A stretch of 41,017 nt of DNA from Bacteroidales bacterium UBA1205 (lineage in GTDB: Bacteria; Bacteroidota; Bacteroidia; Bacteroidales; WCHB1-69): assembly GCA_002309615.1 (NCBI GenBank), contig DBXT01000052.1:1-41017 (forward strand), written 5' to 3'. Under the pieces are notes generated by a model. That model saw nothing but the letters and a program-made list of their open reading frames with translations, made no database searches and was not told the DNA's origin. This document shows positions 8,420-18,245 of this stretch, piece by piece; the stretch's first letter is position 1; each line of letters starts with the position of its first letter. Both the position numbers and the translations under genes were made by a program.

Positions 8420-11032
8420 TTGAAAAACAATTTGATACATATACACCCCCACTCACTAATCCTATTTTTGGTGTGTTGTTTGTCAATAGGTATATCGCAA
8501 AATGTGCAAACAAATGATGTCAAAACCGACTCTTTGGTGCATCACATTTCTCCGAATAGTCCTGCTGCCGACACCATACCCGATACCACTATGCACACAT
8601 CCAAAAACGCTCTTACTTCTGTGGTAGACTACTTTGCTCAAGACTCCATCACCTTTGATATCAAAGCGAACAAGGCTTATTTATACAACCAAAGTGATAT
8701 CACATACGAGGATATTAATCTTAAATCTTACTATGTTGAATTAGATTTCCAAAAAAACGAACTAAAAGCCCAAGGTGTTGCCGATAGTTCCGGTCAACTC
8801 ACACACACGCCCACATTCAAACAAGGAGAACTCACTTTTAACTCCGAAGAACTTGCTTATAATTTTGACAGCAAAAAAGGACTCATCAAACATGTTATCA
8901 CACAACAAGATGAAAGCTTTTTACATGGCGAATTGGTAAAAAAAGATGCAGAAAACAATAGTTATATTCGCAAAGGAAAATACACCACCTGCAATTTAGA
9001 GCATCCCCATTTTGAAGCATTCTTCGGTAAAGCCAAAGTTATTCCTAACGATAAATTAGTCTCCGGTCCATTAGGAGTAAAAGTAGGAGGAGTACCTTTG
9101 CCTGTAGGCTTGCCTTTCGGATATTTTCCCATGGATGCTCAAAAGCATCAAAACGGAATACTCATCCCCACTTTCGGAGAAGACCCTACATACGGATTCT
9201 ATTTTAAAGGAATAGGCTATTATTTCGCCATCAAAGATGTGGTGGATTTTGCTATACAAGGAGACGTATACACTCGTGGCAGTTTCGGAGTAAGTCTGCT
9301 GTCCAATTATGCCAAACGATACAAATTCAACGGGAATTTTTCTTTACAATATGCTCGTATGCGAAGGGGGGAAGCCAAAACTCCCGAATACAATGTCACC
9401 AACAACTTTAAAGTTAATTGGAAACACCAGCAAAGTGCTAAAGCTCACCCCACCAACAGGTTTTCAGCTTCTGTATCGTTTATGACCGACGGTTACAACC
9501 GTAATACCGTTACCGATAACATCAAAGAAGCCACTTCAGCTTCCACCAATTCCTCCATCAGCTTCAGCACCAGTTGGAGATCAAGATACAGTTTGGGTAT
9601 CAACGCTGAACTCACACAGAACCTGTCACAGAAAAATTTTAATTTAAAATTGCCTTATATCAACTTCGGCATTAGCCAATTCTACCCTTTCCGCCGAAAA
9701 AAAATAGTAGGAAAACTACGTTGGTATGAAAACATATCCATGCAATACACCCTAGATATAGCCAACAATTTAGCCATGCAATACGATTCCACCACTAATC
9801 TGTTTTCCAAAAGTACATTAAACCACTTCCGCCCCGGTATCAGACAAAGCATCCCCATTAAAAGTACGGTCAAAATACTAAAACATATTACATGGACCAA
9901 TTCACTCAACTATGTAGAAACATGGCAGTTTGTAGGCATTAATCGTAACTGGAGAGACAGCCTTGACCCCGATAGCGGTAATCATATAGGAGTGATAGAT
10001 TATGACACTTCTTGGGGATTTTGGGCTACACACGATCTTACCTACAATACCAATTTATCTACAAGGCTATATGGTATGTATGTGCTGAAAAAAGGAAGAA
10101 TAGCCGCTTTTCGTCATGAATTTGCTCCCTCTATTGCTTTCAATTACAAACCCGGTATCAACAAAATAAATTATAAAACCTATACCGACTCCCTTGCTAC
10201 CGATGCCAACAAACGAGAGGTACGGTATTCTCCTATAGAAAATTCGTTATACGGTGTTCCTGCTTACAAAACGACTGCCAGTATCAACTTTGCCATATCT
10301 AACAAACTGGAAATGAAAATAAAAGGAAAAGACGGCGGCCCCGACCGTAAGGTAACCCTTTTGGAAGACCTTACCCTTTCCACCGGTTACGACTTTGCTG
10401 CAGATAGTTTAAGATGGAAAAAGCTGGATTTATCAGGACGCACCACTTTCCATCGCACCATCACCCTATCCTTTTCTTTTGCTTTCGACCCCTATAGCAT
10501 AGATAGCAACGGAGTAAGATGCAACACTCCTGAAATAAAAGTCAACCATAGATTATTTAGAATGTCATCCACATCGTGGGTATTGGGATTGGGTTATACT
10601 TTCGACCAAAACACATTCAAAAGTAAGAAAAAAGACAAAGAGCCCAAAACCTCACCGAGCAAATTCGGGGATTGGAACATTGCCATCAACTACAATTTAG
10701 CCTATAATTTGTATGACAACTACAATTACTACCGATATTATTATGTAGACACCCTGCAACGATACGACCACACTTTACGCAATATTATCAACATAAGCGG
10801 AAAAATTAATTTTACCCCTAAGTGGATTTTTTCTTTTACCACAGGATATGATTTCACTAAAAAAGAATTTTCGGCTACGGAATTGGGTGTAATACGTGAT
10901 TTACACTGTTGGGAGATCTCTTTCAGTTGGATACCTTACGGCTATTACCGACGTTTTGAATTCAGCATTCGAGCCAAAGCCAATATTTTACGAGATGTAA
11001 AATATCCATATAAAAAGAATCTTACCGATTAA
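8420..11032 (+). CDS. lptD: LPS-assembly outer-membrane protein, LptD family
   Basis: This 870-residue outer-membrane beta-barrel protein is predicted to insert lipopolysaccharide into the outer leaflet. An N-terminal hydrophobic signal (about 10-26) is followed by an OstA/LptA-like beta-jellyroll (about 75-200: FDIKANKAYLYNQSDITY..., YIRKGKYTTCNLEHPHFEAF), then a long barrel rich in alternating aromatic strands to the end. TTCN..HPHF and the GVPLPVGLPFGYFP stretch are typical of Bacteroidota LptD. The start codon is TTG at 8420: no in-frame ATG occurs between the upstream stop and the signal peptide, and the next ATG is far past the signal. It converges with rodA, with a gap of only 30 bases. 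Confidence 0.9.
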   Translation: MKNNLIHIHPHSLILFLVCCLSIGISQNVQTNDVKTDSLVHHISPNSPAADTIPDTTMHTSKNALTSVVDYFAQDSITFDIKANKAYLYNQSDITYEDINLKSYYVELDFQKNELKAQGVADSSGQLTHTPTFKQGELTFNSEELAYNFDSKKGLIKHVITQQDESFLHGELVKKDAENNSYIRKGKYTTCNLEHPHFEAFFGKAKVIPNDKLVSGPLGVKVGGVPLPVGLPFGYFPMDAQKHQNGILIPTFGEDPTYGFYFKGIGYYFAIKDVVDFAIQGDVYTRGSFGVSLLSNYAKRYKFNGNFSLQYARMRRGEAKTPEYNVTNNFKVNWKHQQSAKAHPTNRFSASVSFMTDGYNRNTVTDNIKEATSASTNSSISFSTSWRSRYSLGINAELTQNLSQKNFNLKLPYINFGISQFYPFRRKKIVGKLRWYENISMQYTLDIANNLAMQYDSTTNLFSKSTLNHFRPGIRQSIPIKSTVKILKHITWTNSLNYVETWQFVGINRNWRDSLDPDSGNHIGVIDYDTSWGFWATHDLTYNTNLSTRLYGMYVLKKGRIAAFRHEFAPSIAFNYKPGINKINYKTYTDSLATDANKREVRYSPIENSLYGVPAYKTTASINFAISNKLEMKIKGKDGGPDRKVTLLEDLTLSTGYDFAADSLRWKKLDLSGRTTFHRTITLSFSFAFDPYSIDSNGVRCNTPEIKVNHRLFRMSSTSWVLGLGYTFDQNTFKSKKKDKEPKTSPSKFGDWNIAINYNLAYNLYDNYNYYRYYYVDTLQRYDHTLRNIINISGKINFTPKWIFSFTTGYDFTKKEFSATELGVIRDLHCWEISFSWIPYGYYRRFEFSIRAKANILRDVKYPYKKNLTD

Positions 11033-11062
11033 AAAAAACGCAATAAATACTTCCTTATACCA

Positions 11063-12325
11063 TTAATTCCACTGGCTCCAGCCTGTAGGATTGACTTCGT
11101 AGCCGTGAGATTTGGATTCCACATTGATAAATGTGAATAACATAATGGTGAATGCCAATAAAGAAGAGCCACCGAAACTAATAAAAGGCAAAGGTATGCC
11201 TATTACCGGCATTAGACCTATGGTCATGCCTATATTAATGGCAAAATGGGCAAAAAATATGCATGCCACACAATATCCGTAAACTCTCACAAAAGCATCC
11301 TGATTGGCTTCTGCCAACAGGATGATTCTTCCTATGAGCAACATATACAATACTATCACAAATGTGGTTCCCACAAAGCCTTTTTCTTCTCCTATGGTAC
11401 AAAATATAAAATCGGTGGTTTGCTCGGGCACATATTTTAATTGTGTTTGCGTTCCCGAACAAAAACCTTTTCCCCACATACCGCCTGAACCTATGGCTAT
11501 TTTCGCTTGATTAACATTGTAGCCTATTCCCCGAGGATCGTCTATTTTACCGAATAAAAGTTCTATTCTTTGTTTTTGGTGCGGTTGCAACACCTTGTTG
11601 TATATCATATCCACCGACAATACATAGCTTACCACCACTATGAATATTAATATTATGGCTTTATAAGTTTTTTTATGTTTTCTATTGCGTACCAATAAAA
11701 AAATCAAAATACCTATTACCATCAGCAATACAGCCCACTGAGGTAAATACATCAGCATACAAAACAAGAGTATGGCTACGCTGCCGATAATTAAAAACCA
11801 CGAAGACATACCTTCTCTAAACAATGCAAACACCAAGAAAATGTATGGCAATGCCGAACCGGTGTCGTTTTGTAATAATATAATAAATATAGGTATGGCA
11901 ATTATTAACCCTACTTTCCACAAATATTTCCATTCGGTAAGATTGCAATTATTATCCGATACATATTTGCTGACCAACAAACAGGTGGCATATTTGGCAA
12001 ATTCGGCCGGCTGTATTCCTATATTGCCTATTCCCACCCATGATTTAGCTCCTTTATGCTCCGCTCCTACAAATATCACCGCTACAAGCATCAGCGAAAA
12101 CAATATATACAATATCAAGGAGATATTTTTATAAACATTTTGTGTAAGAACATATGAAAACAATGCTAACAATAAGGAAATGCCTATCCATATCAATTGA
12201 TATCCGTATTGGCTTTTCATGGTAAAACTATCGGGCTGGTAAGATGTAGCGTATATACTAAACCATCCCACACATATCATGATGATATAAATAAGTATTA
12301 ATAGCCAATCCGGTTTTGTTTTCAT
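11063..12325 (-). CDS. rodA: rod-shape determining protein RodA (SEDS glycosyltransferase)
   Basis: This is a polytopic SEDS-family peptidoglycan glycosyltransferase that polymerises lipid II for side-wall elongation together with PBP2. The 420-residue length and about ten helices fit RodA. Family motifs are GAKSWVGIGNIGIQPAEFAKYA (near 91-112, written here as the conserved block), the GRIDDPRG-like loop GKIDDPRGIGYN, GSGGMWGKGFCSG, PEQTTDFIFCTIGEE, and the terminal GIPLPFISFGGSSLL. It overlaps the PBP2 gene by 4 bases (ATGA), which indicates translational coupling. Confidence 0.96.
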   Translation of the reverse strand: MKTKPDWLLILIYIIMICVGWFSIYATSYQPDSFTMKSQYGYQLIWIGISLLLALFSYVLTQNVYKNISLILYILFSLMLVAVIFVGAEHKGAKSWVGIGNIGIQPAEFAKYATCLLVSKYVSDNNCNLTEWKYLWKVGLIIAIPIFIILLQNDTGSALPYIFLVFALFREGMSSWFLIIGSVAILLFCMLMYLPQWAVLLMVIGILIFLLVRNRKHKKTYKAIILIFIVVVSYVLSVDMIYNKVLQPHQKQRIELLFGKIDDPRGIGYNVNQAKIAIGSGGMWGKGFCSGTQTQLKYVPEQTTDFIFCTIGEEKGFVGTTFVIVLYMLLIGRIILLAEANQDAFVRVYGYCVACIFFAHFAINIGMTIGLMPVIGIPLPFISFGGSSLLAFTIMLFTFINVESKSHGYEVNPTGWSQWN

Positions 12326-14154
12326 TTTGCGTAATATATTGATTTACCAACTATTGATGCCTCATATTCAGGTCGTTCTATCGTCCTTTTTAAATATTTT
12401 TCTATCATCAAACTTGCTATAGGGGCTGCCCATGTAGCTCCGAAACCGCCGTTTTCCACTATTACCGATATAGCAATTTTAGGCTGTTCTGCCGGAGCAA
12501 AACACACCAATAGGGAATGGTCTTGATAGGGAGGATTTTGAGCCGTACCTGTTTTGGCACACACTTTAATTCCCGGCACCGAAGCTCTTCGTGCCGTTCC
12601 TGCTGACACAGCCCGCTCCATACCCAACACCACCGGAGCAAAATATTTGCGTTCTATCCCTACATTATGCTTAACGGTAAACTTGGTGTTTAAAGAATCT
12701 TTATGCCCTATCGCTTTCACTATATGAGGAGTGTAATAATATCCCCTGTTGGCTATCAAAGCTGCCAAATTGGCTAATTGTATGGGCGTGGCACATATTT
12801 CGCCTTGACCTATGGAAATGGATATGATGGTGGTAGCCTTCCATCGTCCTTTGCCGTAATGCTTATTGTAGTAAGCTTCGGTGGGAATAAAGCCCGTAAG
12901 CTCATATGGTAAATCACTGCCAAATTTATCACCGAAACCTAATTTTCCTACCATTTTCCTCCATGTAGCATAGGCTTCTTCAGTTGATTTATAATGTTTT
13001 CTATCATCCAACATAGCTATCAACCCGCGACAATACCAAGCGTTACACGAATTTTGTACCGATCCTGCTATATCCAGCGGACTGGCATGACCATGACATC
13101 CCAATTTTCTATTGCCATATGCAAATCCATGACTACACGAAAAACGAGTATTTTCATTTACCGCTCCTGCTTGTTGGAACACCAGAGCATTGACCAATTT
13201 AAAAGTTGAGCCGGGTGGATATTGTGCCATCAACGCTCTGTTGAACAATGGCTTATTAACACTATCTCTCAACAATGCCATGTAATTATTACCTTTTTCA
13301 CTGCCTACCAACAAAGAAGGATCATAGGCAGGACTGGTCACCAAAGCCAATATTTCTCCTGTTTGAGGTTCTATAGCGACTATACTTCCTCGCTTTCCTT
13401 CCATCAGTTTTTCACCATATTCCTGCAATTCTTTATCAATAGAACACCACAAACTTTGTCCCGGAACGGCATTTTCATCATATTGACCGTCCATATACGA
13501 CCCTTGAATATTTCCCGACGGGTCTCGCAAAGCGATAGTGACACCTTTTATTCCGCGTAATTCTTTTTCATAAGATCGCTCTATACCGCTTCTGCCGATA
13601 TTATCTCTTTGAACATAATACCCGTCTTTGGCGATATCTTCCTTATTCACTTCCGTTACATAACCCAACACATGGGCAGCCCCTTGTATATGATATTTAC
13701 GTATGGCTATAGGCGGAGAAAGATAAAACCCTTTGAATTTGTGTGATTTCTCTCTCAAATAAGCATCCATTTGCGGAGACAGTCTACTCATAAACACCGA
13801 CACACAACGCCGTCCGTGACGCATGGCCTTATCCATTCTGCGATTAAAATCCGCCGTGTCTATATTCAGTATGCGACACAATTCCAAAGTATCAAACGGC
13901 CCTACTTTGATAGGTAGCACATATAATTCATACGATTTTTCATTGTCCACCAACTTTTCTCCGTAACGGTCATAAATCACGCCGCGAGGCGGTTGGGTGC
14001 GTATGGTATCCAAAGCATTGATATTGGCCTTATCTTTCCATGTATCATCCAATATTTGTAAAGAAAACAATTTAATGATGTATAACAAAGAAATGGAGAT
14101 AAATATCCCCATCACCCATTTCATTCTGTTTTTATACAATGCCCTGTTAGCCAT
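12322..14154 (-). CDS. mrdA: penicillin-binding protein 2 (class B transpeptidase)
   Basis: This is the elongasome DD-transpeptidase that cross-links new peptidoglycan. The protein has 610 residues with one N-terminal membrane helix (about 13-33), a class B pedestal region (RTQPPRGVIYDRYGE near 52-66), and a transpeptidase domain. Active-site motifs are S316-T-F-K319 (SxxK), S369-C-N (SxN) and K534-T-G-T. It starts 5 bases after the prenyl synthase stop and overlaps rodA by 4 bases. MreBCD, often in the same operon in related genomes, are not in this window. Confidence 0.97.
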   Translation of the reverse strand: MANRALYKNRMKWVMGIFISISLLYIIKLFSLQILDDTWKDKANINALDTIRTQPPRGVIYDRYGEKLVDNEKSYELYVLPIKVGPFDTLELCRILNIDTADFNRRMDKAMRHGRRCVSVFMSRLSPQMDAYLREKSHKFKGFYLSPPIAIRKYHIQGAAHVLGYVTEVNKEDIAKDGYYVQRDNIGRSGIERSYEKELRGIKGVTIALRDPSGNIQGSYMDGQYDENAVPGQSLWCSIDKELQEYGEKLMEGKRGSIVAIEPQTGEILALVTSPAYDPSLLVGSEKGNNYMALLRDSVNKPLFNRALMAQYPPGSTFKLVNALVFQQAGAVNENTRFSCSHGFAYGNRKLGCHGHASPLDIAGSVQNSCNAWYCRGLIAMLDDRKHYKSTEEAYATWRKMVGKLGFGDKFGSDLPYELTGFIPTEAYYNKHYGKGRWKATTIISISIGQGEICATPIQLANLAALIANRGYYYTPHIVKAIGHKDSLNTKFTVKHNVGIERKYFAPVVLGMERAVSAGTARRASVPGIKVCAKTGTAQNPPYQDHSLLVCFAPAEQPKIAISVIVENGGFGATWAAPIASLMIEKYLKRTIERPEYEASIVGKSIYYAK

Positions 14155-14159
14155 ATCTT

Positions 14160-15125
14160 TTAAAAATCTCTGCCTATCAATAGGTCTGCATATTGTTTCA
14201 ATGTTTGTTTTTGAGCATCGGGAATGTTCATTTGATGCATCAAATCCATAGCTGTATTATAATAATGATGTATCAAACGCATGGCTTTTTCTCCTATTTG
14301 GTATTGATCATATATATGCTTTACTGCAAGAAATTTTTCTTGTTTGTCAAAATCAACTTTTGAAAAATAGTATTTCAATTGCTCCATATCCTTCCCTTCC
14401 GCCGTTTGCAATGCCATAAGAGATAAATATGTTTTTTTATTTTCCGCTATATCTCCCCCCAACTGCTTGCCAAAACGGTCGGCATCGGCATATACATCTA
14501 AATAATCATCTTGTATTTGAAACGCCAGACCCATTTGTATGCCAAATTGATAAAACAAATTTTGCGTCGGCACATCCGCCTCTGCCACCAAAGCGCCGGC
14601 TTGCAGACAAGCCGCCAACATGACGGCTGTTTTCAAGCGTATCATTTCAATATAGGTGTCTCCGCTTACCTGCTCCATCATTTCAAAGTCCAAATCGTAT
14701 TGCTGACCTTCACATATTTCTATGGTGGTGCGAATAAATAATTGTAAAAGCAAATCTTTATTGGCTCCTTCATAGCGAAGCATTTGCTCAAAAGCTTTGG
14801 CAAACAGCGTATCTCCAGATAAAATGGCTATATTGGTATTCCATTTTTTGTATACCGTAGGCATACCTCTTCGCAAAGCGGCCTTATCCATAATATCATC
14901 ATGCAAAAGCGTAAAATTATGTAACATTTCGAAGGCTAAAGCAGGCTTTATTGCTTGCATGGCACTGCCTCCGCAAAGTTCTGCCGCCATTAAACACAAA
15001 TGCGGACGGACACGCTTTCCTCCTTGGTTTAATATATATGTAATGGGCTCATACAAATTTTGAGGTGCAGAAGGCCATTGTTCCTTCTGCAACATCTCTT
15101 CTATTAATTGGGTATATTCTTTCAT
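14160..15125 (-). CDS. long-chain polyprenyl diphosphate synthase
   Basis: This trans-prenyltransferase condenses isopentenyl diphosphate onto an allylic diphosphate. Its product probably serves the menaquinone side chain or related isoprenoids; chain length cannot be told from motifs alone. The 321-residue length is normal. The first Asp-rich motif is DDIMD (76-80) and the second DDYLD (206-210), with GGKRVRPHL (35-43) for diphosphate binding and GDTLFAKAF (104-112). It heads the run prenyl synthase-mrdA-rodA with a 5-base gap to mrdA. A terminator from the upstream tonB gene lies just before its start. Confidence 0.93.
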   Translation of the reverse strand: MKEYTQLIEEMLQKEQWPSAPQNLYEPITYILNQGGKRVRPHLCLMAAELCGGSAMQAIKPALAFEMLHNFTLLHDDIMDKAALRRGMPTVYKKWNTNIAILSGDTLFAKAFEQMLRYEGANKDLLLQLFIRTTIEICEGQQYDLDFEMMEQVSGDTYIEMIRLKTAVMLAACLQAGALVAEADVPTQNLFYQFGIQMGLAFQIQDDYLDVYADADRFGKQLGGDIAENKKTYLSLMALQTAEGKDMEQLKYYFSKVDFDKQEKFLAVKHIYDQYQIGEKAMRLIHHYYNTAMDLMHQMNIPDAQKQTLKQYADLLIGRDF

Positions 15126-15133
15126 GGATACTT

Positions 15134-15168
15134 TAAAAAAAAAGGCTATTTGCTCACAAACAGCCCTT
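15134..15168 (-). terminator. intrinsic terminator of the tonB gene
   Basis: On the minus strand GGCTGTTTG pairs with CAAATAGCC (one mismatch, 4-base loop) and is followed by nine T. It separates tonB from the prenyl synthase operon, whose start lies 9 bases beyond. Confidence 0.82.
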
Positions 15169-15193
15169 ATTTTTTTTGATATTTGTATTTCTT

Positions 15194-15874
15194 TTAGTTC
15201 AACGTAAATGTAATAGGTATTTGATATTGTACACGTACGGCCTTACCTCTTTGTTTACCCGGTTTCCACTTAGGCATAGCTTTCACCACTCTGATAGCTT
15301 CTTCATCCAAAGCGGCTGCCTTGGAACGAACCACTTTAACATTGGAAATTCGGCCATCGGGCTCTACTACAAAACCCACCATCACTCTACCTTCTATTCC
15401 TGCTTCACGAGCACGAGGAGGATATACCAAGTTATCACTCAAATATTTCATCAAAGCTTCATCGCCGCCGGGGTATTCGGGTAATTGTTCTACCACTTTG
15501 AAAATTTCTTGTTCTACCACTTCTTCTTCCTTGGTATCTTCAATTTGGTATTCAACTTCCTCTACCACCGTTTCTTCATCGGCTTCGGCATCTACGTTAA
15601 AATCTTCCACCTTGATATTATCTTTCACCACTTCCATTACCGTGGTATTTTGTTGAGGAGGAGGGGGAGGCGTTTCTTTAATTTGTTCGGTTTGAATCAT
15701 CACCTCATCATCTATGATGGCGGTGATACCCGGATCACACGATTCTGTTTTTTCGCGAGAACCTATTAATTCAAAAGAGAGCAATACTGCAGCTAAAGCT
15801 ACGACTAAACCTATTTCCAAGAATAAAGGTTTTCTCCATTCTAAATCTGCTTTTTTCGATTTTTTCTCTTGCAT
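15194..15874 (-). CDS. tonB: TonB-family energy transducer
   Basis: This inner-membrane protein transmits proton-motive force from ExbBD to outer-membrane receptors. The 226 residues comprise a cytoplasmic basic N-terminus, one membrane helix (about 19-37), a periplasmic linker with TPPPPPQQNT and a long acidic Glu/Val-rich stretch, and the TonB C-terminal domain (about 125-226). The C-terminal domain has PEYPGGDEALMKYLSDN, the YPPRAREAGIEGRVMVGFVV block and MPKWKPGKQRGKAV, the standard Bacteroidota form. ExbB/ExbD are not adjacent. It has its own -7 element (15909-15916) and terminator, so it is likely monocistronic. The genome probably has further TonB paralogs, hence moderate certainty on the symbol. 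Confidence 0.92.
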   Translation of the reverse strand: MQEKKSKKADLEWRKPLFLEIGLVVALAAVLLSFELIGSREKTESCDPGITAIIDDEVMIQTEQIKETPPPPPQQNTTVMEVVKDNIKVEDFNVDAEADEETVVEEVEYQIEDTKEEEVVEQEIFKVVEQLPEYPGGDEALMKYLSDNLVYPPRAREAGIEGRVMVGFVVEPDGRISNVKVVRSKAAALDEEAIRVVKAMPKWKPGKQRGKAVRVQYQIPITFTLN

Positions 15875-15908
15875 ATATCGTTAATTTTTATATTCTATTT
15901 CTAATTTG

Positions 15909-15916
15909 CAAAGATA
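15909..15916 (-). promoter_or_regulatory. -7 element (TATCTTTG) for tonB
   Basis: It is an exact TATCTTTG on the minus strand, 34 bases before the tonB start, in the gap after rnfB. Confidence 0.58.
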
Positions 15917-15977
15917 ACATAATTTTTATTTGTTTGCTCATTTTTTTCTTTTTTTTTATGAAAAAAATTTGCATATG

Positions 15978-16781
15978 CTACAATTGTATATGATTAATGG
16001 CTTTCATAACACAATTTTGCTCACATTCTCCACAAGCTATACATTTATTATTAATCTTTGCCACATTGTTTTCTACCGTAATGGCTTCTTGCTGGCACAC
16101 TTTTGTACACTTCATACAGCCGATACATGCCACTGCACAATTTTTTCTGGCTTCTGCACCCTTGTCTTTATTGGAACAAGCTACATACACCACCTTGTTA
16201 TCCACTACCGGAACTGCTTCCAGCAATCCTCTCGGACATGCTCTGGCACATGACTGACATTGACCGCAAATATCGTGATTAATGTGCGGAAGGCCATCTT
16301 CACCTATGGCAATAGCTCCCCAATGACAAGCTTTTACACAATCGCCGCAACCCAAACATCCGTAAGCACATCCGCTTTCTCCTGCGGTAACCATATTTTC
16401 AAAAGCACAAGTTTGAATACCATCATAATGCACTTTTGCAGGAGCATGTTCACAAGTGCCGTTACATTTGAGCACTATTATTTGTTTCTCCACTACCTCG
16501 CTCTCTTGTCCGAACAATGCAGCGATGGCATTATTGACAGGATCTCCTCCCGCGGGGCATCTTTGACCTTTGGGACCTCCGTTTTTGACCACATTCTCTG
16601 CAAAATTTCTACAACCGGCAAAACCGCATCCGCCACAATTAGCACCGGGCAACAATTCCGCAATTTTGTCTATCATAGGGTCTTCCACCACTTTGAATTT
16701 TTGAGAAACAACATAAAGTAAAAGGGCTGCCAAAACGCCTATTGCCACCAAAACTGCTATTGAAATGAGTACTATTTTCAT
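15978..16781 (-). CDS. rnfB: RnfB-like polyferredoxin of the Rnf complex
   Basis: This membrane-anchored iron-sulfur protein belongs to the RnfB family; in the Rnf complex it passes electrons between ferredoxin and NAD. The 267 residues start with one helix (about 3-25) and a 4Fe-4S module with C49, C52, C57 and C75 (ANCGGCGFAGC). Several ferredoxin-type clusters follow (CLGCGDCVKAC, CGQCQSCARACP, CIGCMKCTKVC, CIACGECEQNC). The open frame extends 17 codons further to 16832, but a perfect TATCTTTG element at 16820-16827 lies inside that extension, so translation must begin at the ATG at 16781 (MKIVLISIAV). No rnfC, D, G, E or A follows; the next gene is tonB. Confidence 0.88.
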   Translation of the reverse strand: MKIVLISIAVLVAIGVLAALLLYVVSQKFKVVEDPMIDKIAELLPGANCGGCGFAGCRNFAENVVKNGGPKGQRCPAGGDPVNNAIAALFGQESEVVEKQIIVLKCNGTCEHAPAKVHYDGIQTCAFENMVTAGESGCAYGCLGCGDCVKACHWGAIAIGEDGLPHINHDICGQCQSCARACPRGLLEAVPVVDNKVVYVACSNKDKGAEARKNCAVACIGCMKCTKVCQQEAITVENNVAKINNKCIACGECEQNCVMKAINHIQL

Positions 16782-16819
16782 TCTTAAAAATATTATGATG
16801 ATACTACTAAAACAATTTG

Positions 16820-16827
16820 CAAAGATA
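16820..16827 (-). promoter_or_regulatory. -7 element (TATCTTTG) for rnfB
   Basis: It is an exact TATCTTTG on the minus strand, 38 bases before the chosen rnfB start. Its position rules out the longer open frame as the coding start. Confidence 0.58.
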
Positions 16828-16986
16828 ATCATTTTTTTTGTATTTCCCGTTAACTCATCCGTTTTTATGATATTTTTTTGTCAATAAAAATATTTATACT
16901 CAATCTTACCAATTGACCCATTTGAAATTAGCAAAAAAAAATATAAAAAATACCTTGCGATAGGGAGAATTTTGTAAAAAAAATTT

Positions 16987-16994
16987 TATCTTTG
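16987..16994 (+). promoter_or_regulatory. -7 element (TATCTTTG) for arcA-pyrBI
   Basis: It is an exact TATCTTTG, 22 bases before the arcA start. A TTTG occurs at 16971-16974, but its 12-base spacing is shorter than the usual 19, so the -33 element is uncertain. Confidence 0.58.
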
Positions 16995-17016
16995 CATAGA
17001 TATCTAACAAGTATAT

Positions 17017-18228
17017 ATGGAAATCAATATTCATTCGGAAATAGGTAAATTACAAAGCGTTATATTACATCGTCCGGGACCTGAAATAGAGCGGATGACA
17101 CCGGAAAATATCCACGAAGCCTTGTATAGCGACATTCTGAATATGGACATTGCTCAAAAAGAATATTATTGGTTTGAACAAGTGCTCCGAAAATATACCC
17201 GAGTATATTATATTACAGATTTATTAACCTCTGTTTTGCAAGATTCGCCCATTAGACAACAGATAATAGAACATGTATGTGCCATGCACCATGTCACCTT
17301 GCAAAAAGAATTGAACGAATTACCGGCAAAAGCATTGGCAGAAATATTGATAGAAGGCTATCAAATCAGCAATGTTTTCACTTCCCAGCGATACCCCATC
17401 CCCCCTTTAGCCAATATGTATTACACTCGTGACGCCTCTGTTTCTATCGGTAACAAGGTGCTTATCAATCGCATGCGATATCCGGTAAGAGATAGAGAAT
17501 CGTATTTAATGCAATGTATATTTGAGCAAATATTCCATGCTTCCACCATACAAATGCAAGCAGCAGAAGGCGTTCACGTTGAAGGCGGAGATGTGCTGGT
17601 GGCTCGTGAAGATGTGCTTTTAATCGGCAATGGAGACCGCACCTCCAAACAAGCCATTAATCAACTTATAGAACAAGCAAAACAAAAAAATATTCCTCAA
17701 CATATTGTTGTTCAAGAGCTCCCTGTTCATCCGGATAGTTTCATTCATTTGGATATGGTGTTTACATTTTTAGACACCCATGCCTGCATGTGTTATCTAC
17801 CATTAATAACTCAGCCATCCAATTTCAAAACCACTCACATACAAGTAGACAACAGCAATGTCACCTACACAGAAAAGCCCACCTTGCTGGATGCTTTAAA
17901 AGATTTGCATTTCGACTTGGAACCCATTGCATGCGGTGATGTGAACAATCCATGGATACAACAAAGAGAACAATGGCACAGCGGAGCTAACTTTTTTGCT
18001 TTAGCACCCGGCAAAATAATAGGATACGAGCGAAACAAACATACTATTCATAATTTGGCAACACATGGTTTTGATATCATACCGGCAGAAAATATAGTCA
18101 ACGGTAAAGACAGCATAGATGCTCATAAACGATGTGTGGTTACTATATCCGGCAGCGAGTTGCCACGTGGCGGTGGCGGTGCTCGATGCATGACCATGCC
18201 CGTTAGTAGAGAAAATGTAATTTGGTAA
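17017..18228 (+). CDS. arcA: arginine deiminase
   Basis: This enzyme hydrolyses arginine to citrulline and ammonia, the first step of the arginine deiminase pathway. The 403-residue length is standard. The N-terminal block IGKLQSVILHRPGPEIERMTP (about 9-29, its conserved core), YTRDASVSIG, the HVEGGDVLV substrate-binding segment, and the catalytic Cys391 in GGGGARCMTMP near the C-terminus are all present. The gene starts a plus-strand run with pyrB and pyrI, separated by 17 bases from pyrB. OTC and carbamate kinase, the other two pathway enzymes, are at the left end of the window in a different unit. Confidence 0.97.
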   Translation: MEINIHSEIGKLQSVILHRPGPEIERMTPENIHEALYSDILNMDIAQKEYYWFEQVLRKYTRVYYITDLLTSVLQDSPIRQQIIEHVCAMHHVTLQKELNELPAKALAEILIEGYQISNVFTSQRYPIPPLANMYYTRDASVSIGNKVLINRMRYPVRDRESYLMQCIFEQIFHASTIQMQAAEGVHVEGGDVLVAREDVLLIGNGDRTSKQAINQLIEQAKQKNIPQHIVVQELPVHPDSFIHLDMVFTFLDTHACMCYLPLITQPSNFKTTHIQVDNSNVTYTEKPTLLDALKDLHFDLEPIACGDVNNPWIQQREQWHSGANFFALAPGKIIGYERNKHTIHNLATHGFDIIPAENIVNGKDSIDAHKRCVVTISGSELPRGGGGARCMTMPVSRENVIW

Positions 18229-18245
18229 TTTAAATAATAAGTGTT

